DNA of 38,641 bases from a virus. Position 1 is the stretch's first letter. Each line of letters begins with the position of its first letter. The stretch is from positions 1 to 38,641 of the IMG/VR virus record IMGVR_UViG_3300024054_000032; one strand, given 5' to 3'. Of the stretch, positions 30,176 to 38,526 are shown piece after piece. The position numbers and the translations under genes are program-made. The notes below the pieces were generated by a model that saw only the letters and a program-made list of their open reading frames with translations, did no database searches and had not been told where the DNA came from.

Positions 30176-30634
30176 TTATGCTAAATCTTCAACGATGCCT
30201 ACACCGCCAGCACTAGTAGTGATAGACAATGTCACTGAAGCCATACGCATTGAATCAACGCCACCTGTTGCTTTCGTCAATGCCATTACTTTTGCTTGGA
30301 AGTAATCAATATCCCCATTTGGATATGTTACTGCAAAGCTATAATCGCTATCTGAAGCTAATGCGTTTTTCAACAATGCCATACCTGCGTCCGTGCTGTC
30401 ATAACCAATTGAAAGCGTTTTATTGCCTTCATTGAATGAACCTTTATATTTGCGTGTGCCACGCGTGTCAATCGGGTTGAAAGTCACTTCTGCGTATTCA
30501 CGACCATGTTCGCCACCATCTTCGATGTTGCCGATAGTTGTGAATGTCAACGCGGCGTAACCAGCTACATTGAATGTTGCTGGGGTTGACGCACTAACGC
30601 CAATCTGAGTTCCTGCTACTGTACCTAAAGTCAT
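30176..30634 (-). CDS. Major tail tube protein
   Basis: A 152-residue tail tube protein: TLGTVAGTQIGVSASTPATF at the start, then FNPIDTRGTRKYKGSFNEG, and a C-terminal strand MASVTLSITTSAGG. Size, position between the tail terminator and chaperones, and the KGS-like loop fit the siphovirus tube family. A hairpin with T-run follows the gene, consistent with separate control of a high-copy protein. Confidence 0.85.
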   Translation of the reverse strand: MTLGTVAGTQIGVSASTPATFNVAGYAALTFTTIGNIEDGGEHGREYAEVTFNPIDTRGTRKYKGSFNEGNKTLSIGYDSTDAGMALLKNALASDSDYSFAVTYPNGDIDYFQAKVMALTKATGGVDSMRMASVTLSITTSAGGVGIVEDLA

Positions 30635-30652
30635 AATAATGCTCCTTAAAAA

Positions 30653-31048
30653 TTAATTGCCATGTGCTATGCGGAAATCAATAGCTGAGTAAAAAATATC
30701 CTCATCATCATCTCTTAAATCCGCGCCTACTCCGTCCTTAATAACGCTATCTACTTGAATGCCATTAAACATTCCTTGCTTGTGATTACAAGCAGTATTA
30801 ACCAATGCAATCACTTGCTTAGCCTGTGGATAAGTTTGTGCCGCAACAGTAATTTGTATTCTACTTCTTAAACGATTCGATGTTAAGCTGATTGATGTAT
30901 CTTCTGTGCTAGATACTAACATATATGTTAAAGCTGGCAAAGTTGTACCCAAAGGGATGACGCTAGGGAACATCCTAGACTTTGGAACAACAGCTAATAA
31001 TGCTGCGTCTTTAGATAGTAAATCATAGATTGCTTTTTCTGCTGACAT
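30653..31048 (-). CDS. Tail completion/terminator protein, DUF3168 family
   Basis: A 131-residue protein of the DUF3168/gp17-like family: AIYDLLSKDAALLAVVP, LPALTYMLVSSTEDTS, RSRIQITVAAQTYPQAKQV and the final SAIDFRIAHGN. Such proteins cap the top of the tail tube and join it to the head. It overlaps the preceding HK97 gp10-like gene by 1 base. Confidence 0.85.
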   Translation of the reverse strand: MSAEKAIYDLLSKDAALLAVVPKSRMFPSVIPLGTTLPALTYMLVSSTEDTSISLTSNRLRSRIQITVAAQTYPQAKQVIALVNTACNHKQGMFNGIQVDSVIKDGVGADLRDDDEDIFYSAIDFRIAHGN

Positions 31049-31587
31049 TATTCACTTACCTCTCTTGCCATCTGCTTAATATCTCGGTCATTCAGTCTTT
31101 CTCTAATCTTGCTTGCAATTGCCGCTACTGCTTCACTACTACGCGCATCCATCGCGGGGCGTAGGAATGGTTTTGCCGTTGTGCCTGGGTGATTAACTGA
31201 ATATGTCATTACTTTTTTACCAACGAGCCCCATACCTTTTGGTATAAATACCAATAGGTTCTTATTCTTGCCAGCTTTGATGGTATGTGCGGCAGCCCCA
31301 AACTCAATAAACTTAGCATAGAAAGCACTTTTTTCCTTCTTGCCACCGCCTTTACGACCCCCTGCTTTTACATAGCCTTCAACACCTGTTGGGGTTTTAT
31401 TTGTGCCTGTTCTGATACTGCGCTTTAAATTACCATAGCGCACAGAAACATTTTGCCTAGCTTCTCTAGCAACAACATTAGCACCTTGACGCAATGCTGC
31501 TCGCATAATATTGCGTTCAATCTTGAGGGGTAGCGTATTAAGTGCTTCCACTAATTCCTTCAATCCGCTAATGCTAGTGTACTGCAT
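31048..31587 (-). CDS. HK97 gp10-like head-tail component
   Basis: A 179-residue protein: YTSISGLKELVEALNTLPLK, NIMRAALRQGANVVAREARQ, and a basic central loop (GGRKGGGKKEKS) ahead of AFYAKFIEFG, then PFLRPAMD. This is the HK97 gp10/neck family. The ATG at 31587 begins the conserved part and overlaps the upstream gene by 14 bp; longer in-frame starts up to 31674 would lie deep in that gene. Confidence 0.85.
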   Translation of the reverse strand: MQYTSISGLKELVEALNTLPLKIERNIMRAALRQGANVVAREARQNVSVRYGNLKRSIRTGTNKTPTGVEGYVKAGGRKGGGKKEKSAFYAKFIEFGAAAHTIKAGKNKNLLVFIPKGMGLVGKKVMTYSVNHPGTTAKPFLRPAMDARSSEAVAAIASKIRERLNDRDIKQMAREVSE

Positions 31588-31915
31588 AGTCCTCTGCCAT
31601 AAACTCCATTGCATCTTTGCGACCAATCTCGGCAGGCTTGCTAACAATCTGAAGCACTCTGTCACTGCGATCAAGCATCACAATACGCATTGTTGAATCA
31701 ATGCCCTCATCATAGCGCACCATCACCTTACAAGGGCGTTTAAGCAATCGTAAATCACTATTCGTTGATTCCTGTGACCGTGTGGTCACATCTTGGATGC
31801 TTGCCCAGCACTCTTTATACGTTGTCCATGCGACAACCTCTGAGCCATAGTCAGCATCGTTCGTGACTGACTTTTGTTCAATGCGAATAAATCTGTCTAG
31901 TTTACCGATTTTCAT
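31574..31915 (-). CDS. Head closure protein (SPP1 gp16 / phage head-tail joining type)
   Basis: A 113-residue beta-barrel protein starting KIGKLDRFIRIEQKS, with TYKECWASIQDVTTRSQEST and the closing IVSKPAEIGRKDAMEFMAE. It matches the head-tail joining/head closure family that plugs the portal after packaging. It shares one base with the connector gene upstream. Confidence 0.85.
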   Translation of the reverse strand: MKIGKLDRFIRIEQKSVTNDADYGSEVVAWTTYKECWASIQDVTTRSQESTNSDLRLLKRPCKVMVRYDEGIDSTMRIVMLDRSDRVLQIVSKPAEIGRKDAMEFMAEDYAVH

Positions 31916-32514
31916 TACACGCCCAATTCTAATCGATATGGTTGCAATAAGTTGTAAACACCTAAAGGCAATGAGTTAAATGTCACTCTTGATGTCGCTG
32001 CAATATCTTCTTGGCGATTTTCATACAGATTACCAACTAGAAGTAGCATTGCCGATTTAATTGCCTTTGGAATGTTAGATGTTGTATTCCCTACAGTTAA
32101 TCTAATCTTTACATTATTCGCCACACCGTTTGTGGTAGGCCATATTTGATTGGCTTGCAACACAATCCAATTTGGCTGTGAATAATCATCTAGCGCATAA
32201 ACTGTGTTTGCCAATGTATTCTCAATGCCTTGTGGGTCAATATATTTAATTGACGTAATAGAAATCACTGGCGTGAGTGGCAACTCGATTCCATTTTCAG
32301 GAAAGTTATCATAAGCCACTTCAATCGTTTGCTGTGCCAATGCGCGACCAGTGTATTGCTCACACCATTCTCGTGCAGATGAAATTAACAATTCAATTTT
32401 GGCATCGTCAGGATGCGCTTCAGGTGAGCCAAATGCTTCAATACGCAAATGGTCACGCGCCTCTGCAAGTAAAATAGGCTCTGTAGTTGCCGCAATAATA
32501 ATTTTATATGCCAT
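31915..32514 (-). CDS. Head-tail connector, phiE125 gp8 / HK97 gp6-like
   Basis: A 199-residue protein: EPILLAEARDHLRIEAF, KIELLISSAREWCEQYTGRAL, and a beta-rich centre (ELPLTPVISITSIKYID), with a closing MLLLVGNLYENRQ helix. This is the phiE125 gp8 family, related to HK97 gp6, which forms a ring under the portal. AAAAGG lies 6 bases before the ATG. Confidence 0.88.
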   Translation of the reverse strand: MAYKIIIAATTEPILLAEARDHLRIEAFGSPEAHPDDAKIELLISSAREWCEQYTGRALAQQTIEVAYDNFPENGIELPLTPVISITSIKYIDPQGIENTLANTVYALDDYSQPNWIVLQANQIWPTTNGVANNVKIRLTVGNTTSNIPKAIKSAMLLLVGNLYENRQEDIAATSRVTFNSLPLGVYNLLQPYRLELGV

Positions 32515-32632
32515 GATTTACCTTTTCATTCTACTAACACTGGCTCTCTTAATAATGCCAACTCCGTCATTATAAACGATATTAGGACATTGATAGAATC
32601 CGATACCAAGTTCTGGCAACCATCTAATAACA

Positions 32633-33253
32633 TTATGGGCGTTCTTCCCAACGCGCTTTGAATATTCCTGTTACTGTCACAAAGTTTATATTCGTTAGCT
32701 TGATATGATACGTTCCAATTGGGAATCCAAAAGGAGCTGCCACAGAATGGGGTGAGGCAGACCCTTTTGATGGGTTAGTTACAGCATACAACTGCATTAC
32801 ATCAATTAATTGACCTTCTGTGAACGACCCGCCTGTGTCCATCGTCACATGGGTTGTATATGATGGGTCAATTCCATCGGTCATGTTTGTACGCATGATG
32901 GGCAATGATGTCGGGTATGTCCCAGTAGAAGTGCCGCCAAAGTACCACTCTACACGCAATTCTCCTGTCCAAAGCTCAACAACAAACTGTTGAAGGAATA
33001 CATCAACATTGGCAATCGCTCTGATGACAACCGATTGCCCAGAAGGCACACTAAATTCTCTAAATGTCCTAAACTCTCGCCCGGCAAAAAAGCCTGTTTG
33101 ACCTACATCAACACGCATACGCGCATAAGACCCATCACCATCTGTCATCAATACTTTAGGCGGATAAGCCTCTACGCGCTCTGCGTATGTGCCATCGCCT
33201 CTATCAACAAGTAATTTCCTGATCTCTTGCCAAAACGGGAATTTAACATTCAT
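32633..33253 (-). CDS. Putative virion protein of the head module (hypothetical)
   Basis: A 206-residue beta-rich protein: VKFPFWQEIRKLLVDRGDGT, YARMRVDVGQTGFFAGREFR, IDPSYTTHVTMDTGG, and AAPFGFPIGTYHIKLTNINF. It lies between the capsid protein and the connector, where decoration or head-fibre proteins occur. I recognise the type from similar phages but no function. Immediately after its stop a second frame stays open for 39 more codons. Confidence 0.65.
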   Translation of the reverse strand: MNVKFPFWQEIRKLLVDRGDGTYAERVEAYPPKVLMTDGDGSYARMRVDVGQTGFFAGREFRTFREFSVPSGQSVVIRAIANVDVFLQQFVVELWTGELRVEWYFGGTSTGTYPTSLPIMRTNMTDGIDPSYTTHVTMDTGGSFTEGQLIDVMQLYAVTNPSKGSASPHSVAAPFGFPIGTYHIKLTNINFVTVTGIFKARWEERP

Positions 33254-33262
33254 ATCAATTTT

Positions 33263-33487
33263 CTAATTTTTAGCTTTAGATTTTGCTTTTACTACTTTTG
33301 CTTCAATGACTTCTTCAACTACTTCTGCGACAGTAGGTGCTTCATGCACTACTTTTGTTTCATACAATTTAACTGCACCACGTTGCAAATACATCTTTGC
33401 CTGAGCATCTGTCAATTCAACCTCTGTGTCCTTTGGGACGCGGCCTAAAGTATCAACATATATAGTAGTAAGTGTAATAACTTTCAT
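33263..33487 (-). CDS. Small hypothetical protein of the head module
   Basis: A 74-residue protein with a beta-strand N-terminus (MKVITLTTIYVDTLGRVPKD), a short helix (TDAQAKMYLQRGAVKLYE) and a Val/Glu then Lys-rich tail (VVEEVIEAKVVKAKSKAK). Small proteins in this slot often assist head completion. GGAGG precedes the ATG. It follows the capsid terminator, so its expression depends on read-through. Confidence 0.65.
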   Translation of the reverse strand: MKVITLTTIYVDTLGRVPKDTEVELTDAQAKMYLQRGAVKLYETKVVHEAPTVAEVVEEVIEAKVVKAKSKAKN

Positions 33488-33504
33488 AATAATTCCTCCA
33501 AATT

Positions 33505-33526
33505 AAAAAAGGGAGCCGAAGCTCCC
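33505..33526 (-). terminator. Intrinsic terminator after the major capsid gene
   Basis: On the minus strand GGGAGC-TTCG-GCTCCC (33526 to 33511) is followed by six T residues (33505-33510). The perfect 6-bp stem closes on a very stable UUCG tetraloop. It lies 12 bases after the capsid stop, so most transcripts should end here while some read on. Confidence 0.85.
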
Positions 33527-33537
33527 CTCTTCATTCA

Positions 33538-34719
33538 CTAAGCAGCGAAAGCACCGTAAAGGATGCCTGTTGGGCGTTCTACACCCAAGCCTAGACGTTC
33601 TTCAGCGCGGATTGTCACTAAGTTCTTAGTGAAGTCATCGTTGATGTAGCCCATCTCGATAGTAGCACCTTGACGGTCATAAACCATTGCTGAACCGTTC
33701 AATTGACCAATCAAGAAGTTACCTGCTGGCATGTTGTTTGAAAGAACAACACGAACGCCAAATGGGTTCATACCAGCTGCTACGCCTGGCATACCGTACA
33801 GGTATGCACCAAGACCGCCTGTGTATGATTCACGAGTACGCTCCATAGCACCCCAACCTTCTGGGTTCACAATCACTGTGTCTGGTGCGCGACCAATTGC
33901 CCACAATTGATATTTAGCGCGGTTGATAGCATCTACCAACAAGTCGCCTGCAACTGGTGTGTAAGCAGTGAAGTTACCTGTGTCTGTCAAACCTGACAAT
34001 TGAGGTGCTGTACCGTTACCCAACAATAATTGTGAATCAACTTTTTGAGCCAAACCATCACGCAAACGTGTGTTGATATAAGCTGCGATAGCTGGAGCAT
34101 CTGCCAACAATTGGTTAGATACTTTAATCCAATGAGCAACTGTTTCAATAGGCACATTGTATTGTTCGAATGTGATGTCTGATTCAGGTTTTGCCCCGCC
34201 TTGTGATACGCCTGCTGCATCGTTAGTCCATGATGCTTCACGAAGTGAATTAACCATGTTTGTTGATACCCCAATTGATTGCAACACTTGGCGGATTGTC
34301 AACGGAGCGAAGTCGCCACCGATTACGCCTGGTTTTTGTGTTGGGAATACAGTTGTGTCGCCTGAGGTTATAGTGTTCTTAACTTCCATGCGTACACGTT
34401 GTGTTTGACCAGCTACCAATTGCTTGAACTGCTCAGATTTAACAAACTCAGCACCAGCAGTAACGATAGTTTTTTCTTCGTTACCTTTGAAGCCTTCAGT
34501 CATTTTTTGACCCAAAGCTGTGATTTCAGCATTAACTTTAGCAAAGTCATCAGCCAATGCTTTAAGTTCAGCACGAGTTTCACCGTCAACTTTAGACTTT
34601 TCAGCCAATTGACCGTCATATTTTTCCATCGCTTTTTCAAGTGTCTTTTCAACACTTGCTTGTTTTTCAGAAAGAGCCTTTAGGCCGTTTTCCAACATAC
34701 TTTTGATTTCTTCAGACAT
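33538..34719 (-). CDS. Major capsid protein, HK97 fold
   Basis: A 393-residue HK97-type capsid protein. Residues 1-~85 form a coiled-coil scaffold domain (KSMLENGLKALSEKQASVEK and further heptads), which the prohead protease should remove, probably near 100-115. The fold core follows: REASWTNDAAGVSQGGAKPE, HWIKVSNQLLADAPAIAAYI and VNPEGWGAMERTRES. AAGGA precedes the ATG, and an intrinsic terminator follows the gene. Confidence 0.93.
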   Translation of the reverse strand: MSEEIKSMLENGLKALSEKQASVEKTLEKAMEKYDGQLAEKSKVDGETRAELKALADDFAKVNAEITALGQKMTEGFKGNEEKTIVTAGAEFVKSEQFKQLVAGQTQRVRMEVKNTITSGDTTVFPTQKPGVIGGDFAPLTIRQVLQSIGVSTNMVNSLREASWTNDAAGVSQGGAKPESDITFEQYNVPIETVAHWIKVSNQLLADAPAIAAYINTRLRDGLAQKVDSQLLLGNGTAPQLSGLTDTGNFTAYTPVAGDLLVDAINRAKYQLWAIGRAPDTVIVNPEGWGAMERTRESYTGGLGAYLYGMPGVAAGMNPFGVRVVLSNNMPAGNFLIGQLNGSAMVYDRQGATIEMGYINDDFTKNLVTIRAEERLGLGVERPTGILYGAFAA

Positions 34720-34730
34720 GATGTTTTCCT

Positions 34731-35363
34731 TTATAAATAAGATTTTAATAAATTAGCAATCTCTTGTTTTTGTTTTTCTGCCTCAGCCTCACGCTGATAC
34801 AGAGAGTTGATCTTACTGACAAGATACTTCGCATCAACCCTTGAGAATCTACCAACATCACGCAGGAGAGCCTCGATTTCTTTCAATGAGTTTGCTTGTT
34901 CAAGCGCACCCTTAATATCAGAAATGGTAGCGTTCAAATCAGCAGGTTCTTCAACCACACTAATTTCTACCAACTCAATGTCTTGTAACAATCGTCTTTC
35001 ATCGTCTAGTTGTGTAAATGCTTTGACGCGGTAGCCAATTGATAGACCATCAATTGCGCCATGTTTGAGTAAGGCAAATACGTCTTGTGCCTTAGAATGA
35101 CCTGGTGTTAGTTCGCCTTCTACATAAAGACCTTTTTCGTCTTGTCTAATATCTGTCCACTTGCCAATTACGTCCCCATAGTGATTCCAACGCAATCTGA
35201 TTGGTCGTTTACGATTCTTCAATGTGTTCGTGTAAGCACCTTTTTCAATCGTATCGCCATAAGAATCCACCCCGCCGAATACAGAGGCATAGCCAGCAAA
35301 TGCCATCTGTGGGCCAATGAATTTAATCTCAGTTTGAGATAGTGCTAGTTGTTTGATTTCCAT
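34731..35363 (-). CDS. HK97-family prohead protease (peptidase S78)
   Basis: A 210-residue serine protease that matures the capsid. The catalytic His is H61 (RLRWNHYGDVIGKW) and the catalytic Ser is S108 (DGLSIGY), followed by VEISVVEEPA with the third conserved acidic residue. The C-terminal third is helical. The ATG at 35363 is well spaced from AAGGGG; an ATG two codons earlier would abut that site. The start lies inside the end of the portal gene (35-bp overlap). Confidence 0.93.
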   Translation of the reverse strand: MEIKQLALSQTEIKFIGPQMAFAGYASVFGGVDSYGDTIEKGAYTNTLKNRKRPIRLRWNHYGDVIGKWTDIRQDEKGLYVEGELTPGHSKAQDVFALLKHGAIDGLSIGYRVKAFTQLDDERRLLQDIELVEISVVEEPADLNATISDIKGALEQANSLKEIEALLRDVGRFSRVDAKYLVSKINSLYQREAEAEKQKQEIANLLKSYL

Positions 35364-36570
35364 TTGCATCCCCTTGAAGATTGTTATCTTCTAAGTCCGT
35401 TAATTTTACGTTTGCCCCCTGCATGAAAAGCGAATCGCCACCATCAGCCTTCTCCATTCCTTCCATAGCGCGTGCTTCATTAGGCTTCAAAAAACCTCCG
35501 TAAATACCAATACGATATGCATCGTATCGTGTTTTCGGGTCTAAACGCAACAAGGCCTCAAATAAGAACTCAACTTCATGTCGTGAAGCATCGCCTATAG
35601 ACATTAAGTTTGCCAAAATTGATGCCTCAATCTTCTCCATCAGGGGGCGAAGCGTTAATTTATAGAAGCCTGACACAATCTGTTCGATACCTGATCCCCA
35701 GACCGTAGAGCTTGATGTGTCGTTCACCATCACAGATGGTACTCCGTACCAACGACAAATCTCGCTAATTTGAAACTGTCTTGATTGCAAAAGCTCAATA
35801 TCTTGTGGGGATAGTGAAATGGCATCAAATTTCATGCCCCCCTCAAGCACCATCAATCTATCTTCTTGCCCTGCTGATAAACTATAGAACTTCTGACGCA
35901 TAATATCGCGTTGCTCATTCGTTAAGAATTTGTCTATCGACAAAACGCCCGATGGTTTCGCCCCGTTGCGATAAATCTTAGTTACTGCGCTCTCAGCAGC
36001 TTGGGCAATCCCCAAAGTATTACGCTGATATGCTAATGGGCTTAAACCAATTACCCCATTGCCCATTAATTTAAGGTGCCAAATACTGCTTTCGGCATAA
36101 ACATCAACACCTACATCTTTTGTGTAGGTATAAACAAGTGAACCATTGGGCAATAAGGTGACTTCCATATCTGCTGACATTAAGGGCAATAAACCTACAA
36201 TTCGATCACCTACGCGCTGAATATAACAATAAGCATTGCCTGAAGTAAGCAAATTTAGCAAAACAGTCTCAAAAAACTCTACTTTGGTCTGATAACGATT
36301 CACTTTTCCGTTAAAAAGTAGTGTTAATGGGTGATTCTTGGCTATTTTCCTGCCATTTTCATCCACTTTATAGACTGTTAATGGCAGACTTGCGATGGTT
36401 TCTGCGATTAATTTGACGCAAGCCCAAACTGCGCTCAGTTGAAGCGCACTATCAAATGTCACTGGAGATGCCGATTGTTCGCTATATGCGCTCGGCACGC
36501 CATATTGAACACCCAAGATGCGTCTTAAGCCATCTTGGAACCAACTACCGATTCTTGTAAATGGGTTCAT
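35329..36570 (-). CDS. Portal protein, HK97 family
   Basis: A 413-residue portal. Family segments: SALQLSAVWACVKLIAETIA, NPLTLLFNGKVN-like (HPLTLLFNGKVNRYQTKVEF), ICRWYGVPSVMVND and the central stem helices. Twelve copies form the ring through which DNA is packaged and the tail attaches. It overlaps TerL by 4 bp (ATGA) and the protease gene by 35 bp, the standard HK97 terminase-portal-protease-capsid order. Confidence 0.93.
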   Translation of the reverse strand: MNPFTRIGSWFQDGLRRILGVQYGVPSAYSEQSASPVTFDSALQLSAVWACVKLIAETIASLPLTVYKVDENGRKIAKNHPLTLLFNGKVNRYQTKVEFFETVLLNLLTSGNAYCYIQRVGDRIVGLLPLMSADMEVTLLPNGSLVYTYTKDVGVDVYAESSIWHLKLMGNGVIGLSPLAYQRNTLGIAQAAESAVTKIYRNGAKPSGVLSIDKFLTNEQRDIMRQKFYSLSAGQEDRLMVLEGGMKFDAISLSPQDIELLQSRQFQISEICRWYGVPSVMVNDTSSSTVWGSGIEQIVSGFYKLTLRPLMEKIEASILANLMSIGDASRHEVEFLFEALLRLDPKTRYDAYRIGIYGGFLKPNEARAMEGMEKADGGDSLFMQGANVKLTDLEDNNLQGDANGNQTTSTISN

Positions 36571-38081
36571 ATTGAAATGGCGTTCCTTAAATATTCGTCA
36601 AAATCTGCTTCTGATTCCTGAGGCATCACCCCAATAGCCTGCGCTAATGCTTGCATACCATCAATTCTACCGCTTGCTTTTTGTTTAGTAAACTTACGAT
36701 TGCCAGCAGGGTCATTCACTGTAATGGCATTCGCCGCACACATTGTCAACACGGGATGATTCCCATGTTTAAGCTGTTTTTGCAATAACTTATATTCTAA
36801 CTCACGAATTGCTGGTGACATAGATACAAAACCCTGTCCAAACTCAACAAAACGCTCTAATTCTTCTTCTGTAAAGCCAGCTTTCTCAAGCCACGGTCTC
36901 AAAAACTTCATGTTATACCTGTCAAATGCCAATACTTTCACATCGCATTTGTCAAATATATCACGCAATTCGTGTGCAATGAACTCATATTCGATAGAAC
37001 GACCAGGCGTGGTGAATAAATAACCATCTTTTGCCCATAAATCATACGGAACACGGTCATTGCGAGATTTTTCGATTAACCCTTCCTCTGGAAGCCAAAA
37101 TCTGCTATGCACATCGCCATTATTGCTCACAAGCACCAATGCCGTCAAATCGTTTACAGAAGATAAGTCAAGCCCTGCGTAAACGCTTAAGCCCTCTAAT
37201 TCTGCTGGCATTTCGCCGTTTTCCTGCCAAACTGAACGAGTAATGAATGGATTTGATGCTTCTACGCGCTGATTTAATATCAAATTGCGGTAGCTAGCTT
37301 CGCTTGTTGGCATACGTTTTGCATTCATCGCCTGTTTCATCACTTCGTCTTGATTCATTAAATAGAAATGCGGATTAGCCTTTTTAATTGTTTCTATGTC
37401 GAAAGGGTCATCATCAATTGGTGCTGTGTATAAAACAAGTTTTGTTGTTGGATCTGCACCAGTAAGCGCGTCATCAATGAGAATAGAGAGCAAATCACCA
37501 TCTGTGGGAGCCTGTGTGCTAATAACAATGCTGAGTGGATTAGCCTGTGCGCCAGCAGCCGTTTCTAATGCCTCAAATAATTCAGATCTAGGCCCGCGAA
37601 CTTGTCCTAATTCATCGTGAATTACAAGAGAAGGGCTAAGACCGTAAGCAGTTGACGCATCAGCAGATAGAGCGCGATATAAAGTGCCAAGCTCAGAGCA
37701 ATAAAGCTGTTTCGCAGTATCACGAATACCAACAAACTGAGAAAGCGTAGGAGAAAGACGCACCATCTTTGCACATAGACTAAACAAAATAGCAGCTTGG
37801 TCACGCGACTGGGCTGCTGAGAATATCTGTCCGTTGGGAACATACTCTGGGCCAACCAAGTGAAGCAAGGTAATCGCACCTGAGAAAGTGGTCTTACCCT
37901 GTTTTCTTGCCATACTATCAATAAACATCCGAGTTGGAGAGCCATAAATCAATTCCATCCACTCTTTTTGTTCTTGAGTAAGTTTAAATGGTTGGCCGAC
38001 AAGCCTGCCCTCTGGAATGAATAGATTTTGTTCCATCCACGCAATGTTCCGTAGCGTTCTCTCCGAATATTTTTTACTCAT
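36567..38081 (-). CDS. terL: Terminase large subunit (Terminase_1 family)
   Basis: A 504-residue packaging motor and DNA-cutting enzyme. ATPase: Walker A RKQGKTT (59-65) and Walker B LVIHDE (D156, E157). The C-terminal RNase H-fold nuclease has metal-binding acidic residues in GLDLSSVNDL, LAFDRYN and, near the end, RIDGMQAL. It overlaps terS by 8 bp and the portal by 4 bp. It should work with the HNH protein at the other end of the genome for cos cutting. Confidence 0.93.
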   Translation of the reverse strand: MSKKYSERTLRNIAWMEQNLFIPEGRLVGQPFKLTQEQKEWMELIYGSPTRMFIDSMARKQGKTTFSGAITLLHLVGPEYVPNGQIFSAAQSRDQAAILFSLCAKMVRLSPTLSQFVGIRDTAKQLYCSELGTLYRALSADASTAYGLSPSLVIHDELGQVRGPRSELFEALETAAGAQANPLSIVISTQAPTDGDLLSILIDDALTGADPTTKLVLYTAPIDDDPFDIETIKKANPHFYLMNQDEVMKQAMNAKRMPTSEASYRNLILNQRVEASNPFITRSVWQENGEMPAELEGLSVYAGLDLSSVNDLTALVLVSNNGDVHSRFWLPEEGLIEKSRNDRVPYDLWAKDGYLFTTPGRSIEYEFIAHELRDIFDKCDVKVLAFDRYNMKFLRPWLEKAGFTEEELERFVEFGQGFVSMSPAIRELEYKLLQKQLKHGNHPVLTMCAANAITVNDPAGNRKFTKQKASGRIDGMQALAQAIGVMPQESEADFDEYLRNAISI

Positions 38082-38526
38082 GGTCTATGGTGTCAGGTAT
38101 TTCCCACGGCTTACGAGTTTTGATATTGCGCTTCACTTCATTAGACGCTGTTTCAGGATGCAATGCTTGACGGGTAATACGCATGCGAGTAGCGAGTGAT
38201 GAAGCAGCACGAGTTTCGCGCTCTTGCATCCCTAGCAATCTATCATAGCGTTTCAGCCCGTCATCGTCTGCTAACCAACTACGGTCAAAGTTCAATATCT
38301 CATCAGCTAAGATACGACCTTGAACCACATGGCGGCAGTACATTTCTAGCAAAGGGATATGGGTGGCTGAGAACGCTGTCGCTGGCTGGTCAGCCACCAC
38401 TTCATTCCATACCGCCACTTCTGCGTCAGTCAGTTGCGCTGGCGCAACAATGCGACTATTGGATGTCAATACATTGGCTTTTAGGCTGACGATTGACGCT
38501 TCAGATTTTTTTCCACGTTGTTTCAT
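38074..38526 (-). CDS. terS: Terminase small subunit, P27-like
   Basis: A 150-residue protein with a basic N-terminus (KQRGKKSEASIVSLKANV) and a helical core: LTDAEVAVWNEVVADQPA, then SATHIPLLEMYCRHV and a long oligomerisation helix. This is the P27-like small terminase that recognises the packaging site. It is the first gene of the leftward late operon, about 115 bp from the window edge, and overlaps terL. Confidence 0.87.
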   Translation of the reverse strand: MKQRGKKSEASIVSLKANVLTSNSRIVAPAQLTDAEVAVWNEVVADQPATAFSATHIPLLEMYCRHVVQGRILADEILNFDRSWLADDDGLKRYDRLLGMQERETRAASSLATRMRITRQALHPETASNEVKRNIKTRKPWEIPDTIDHE

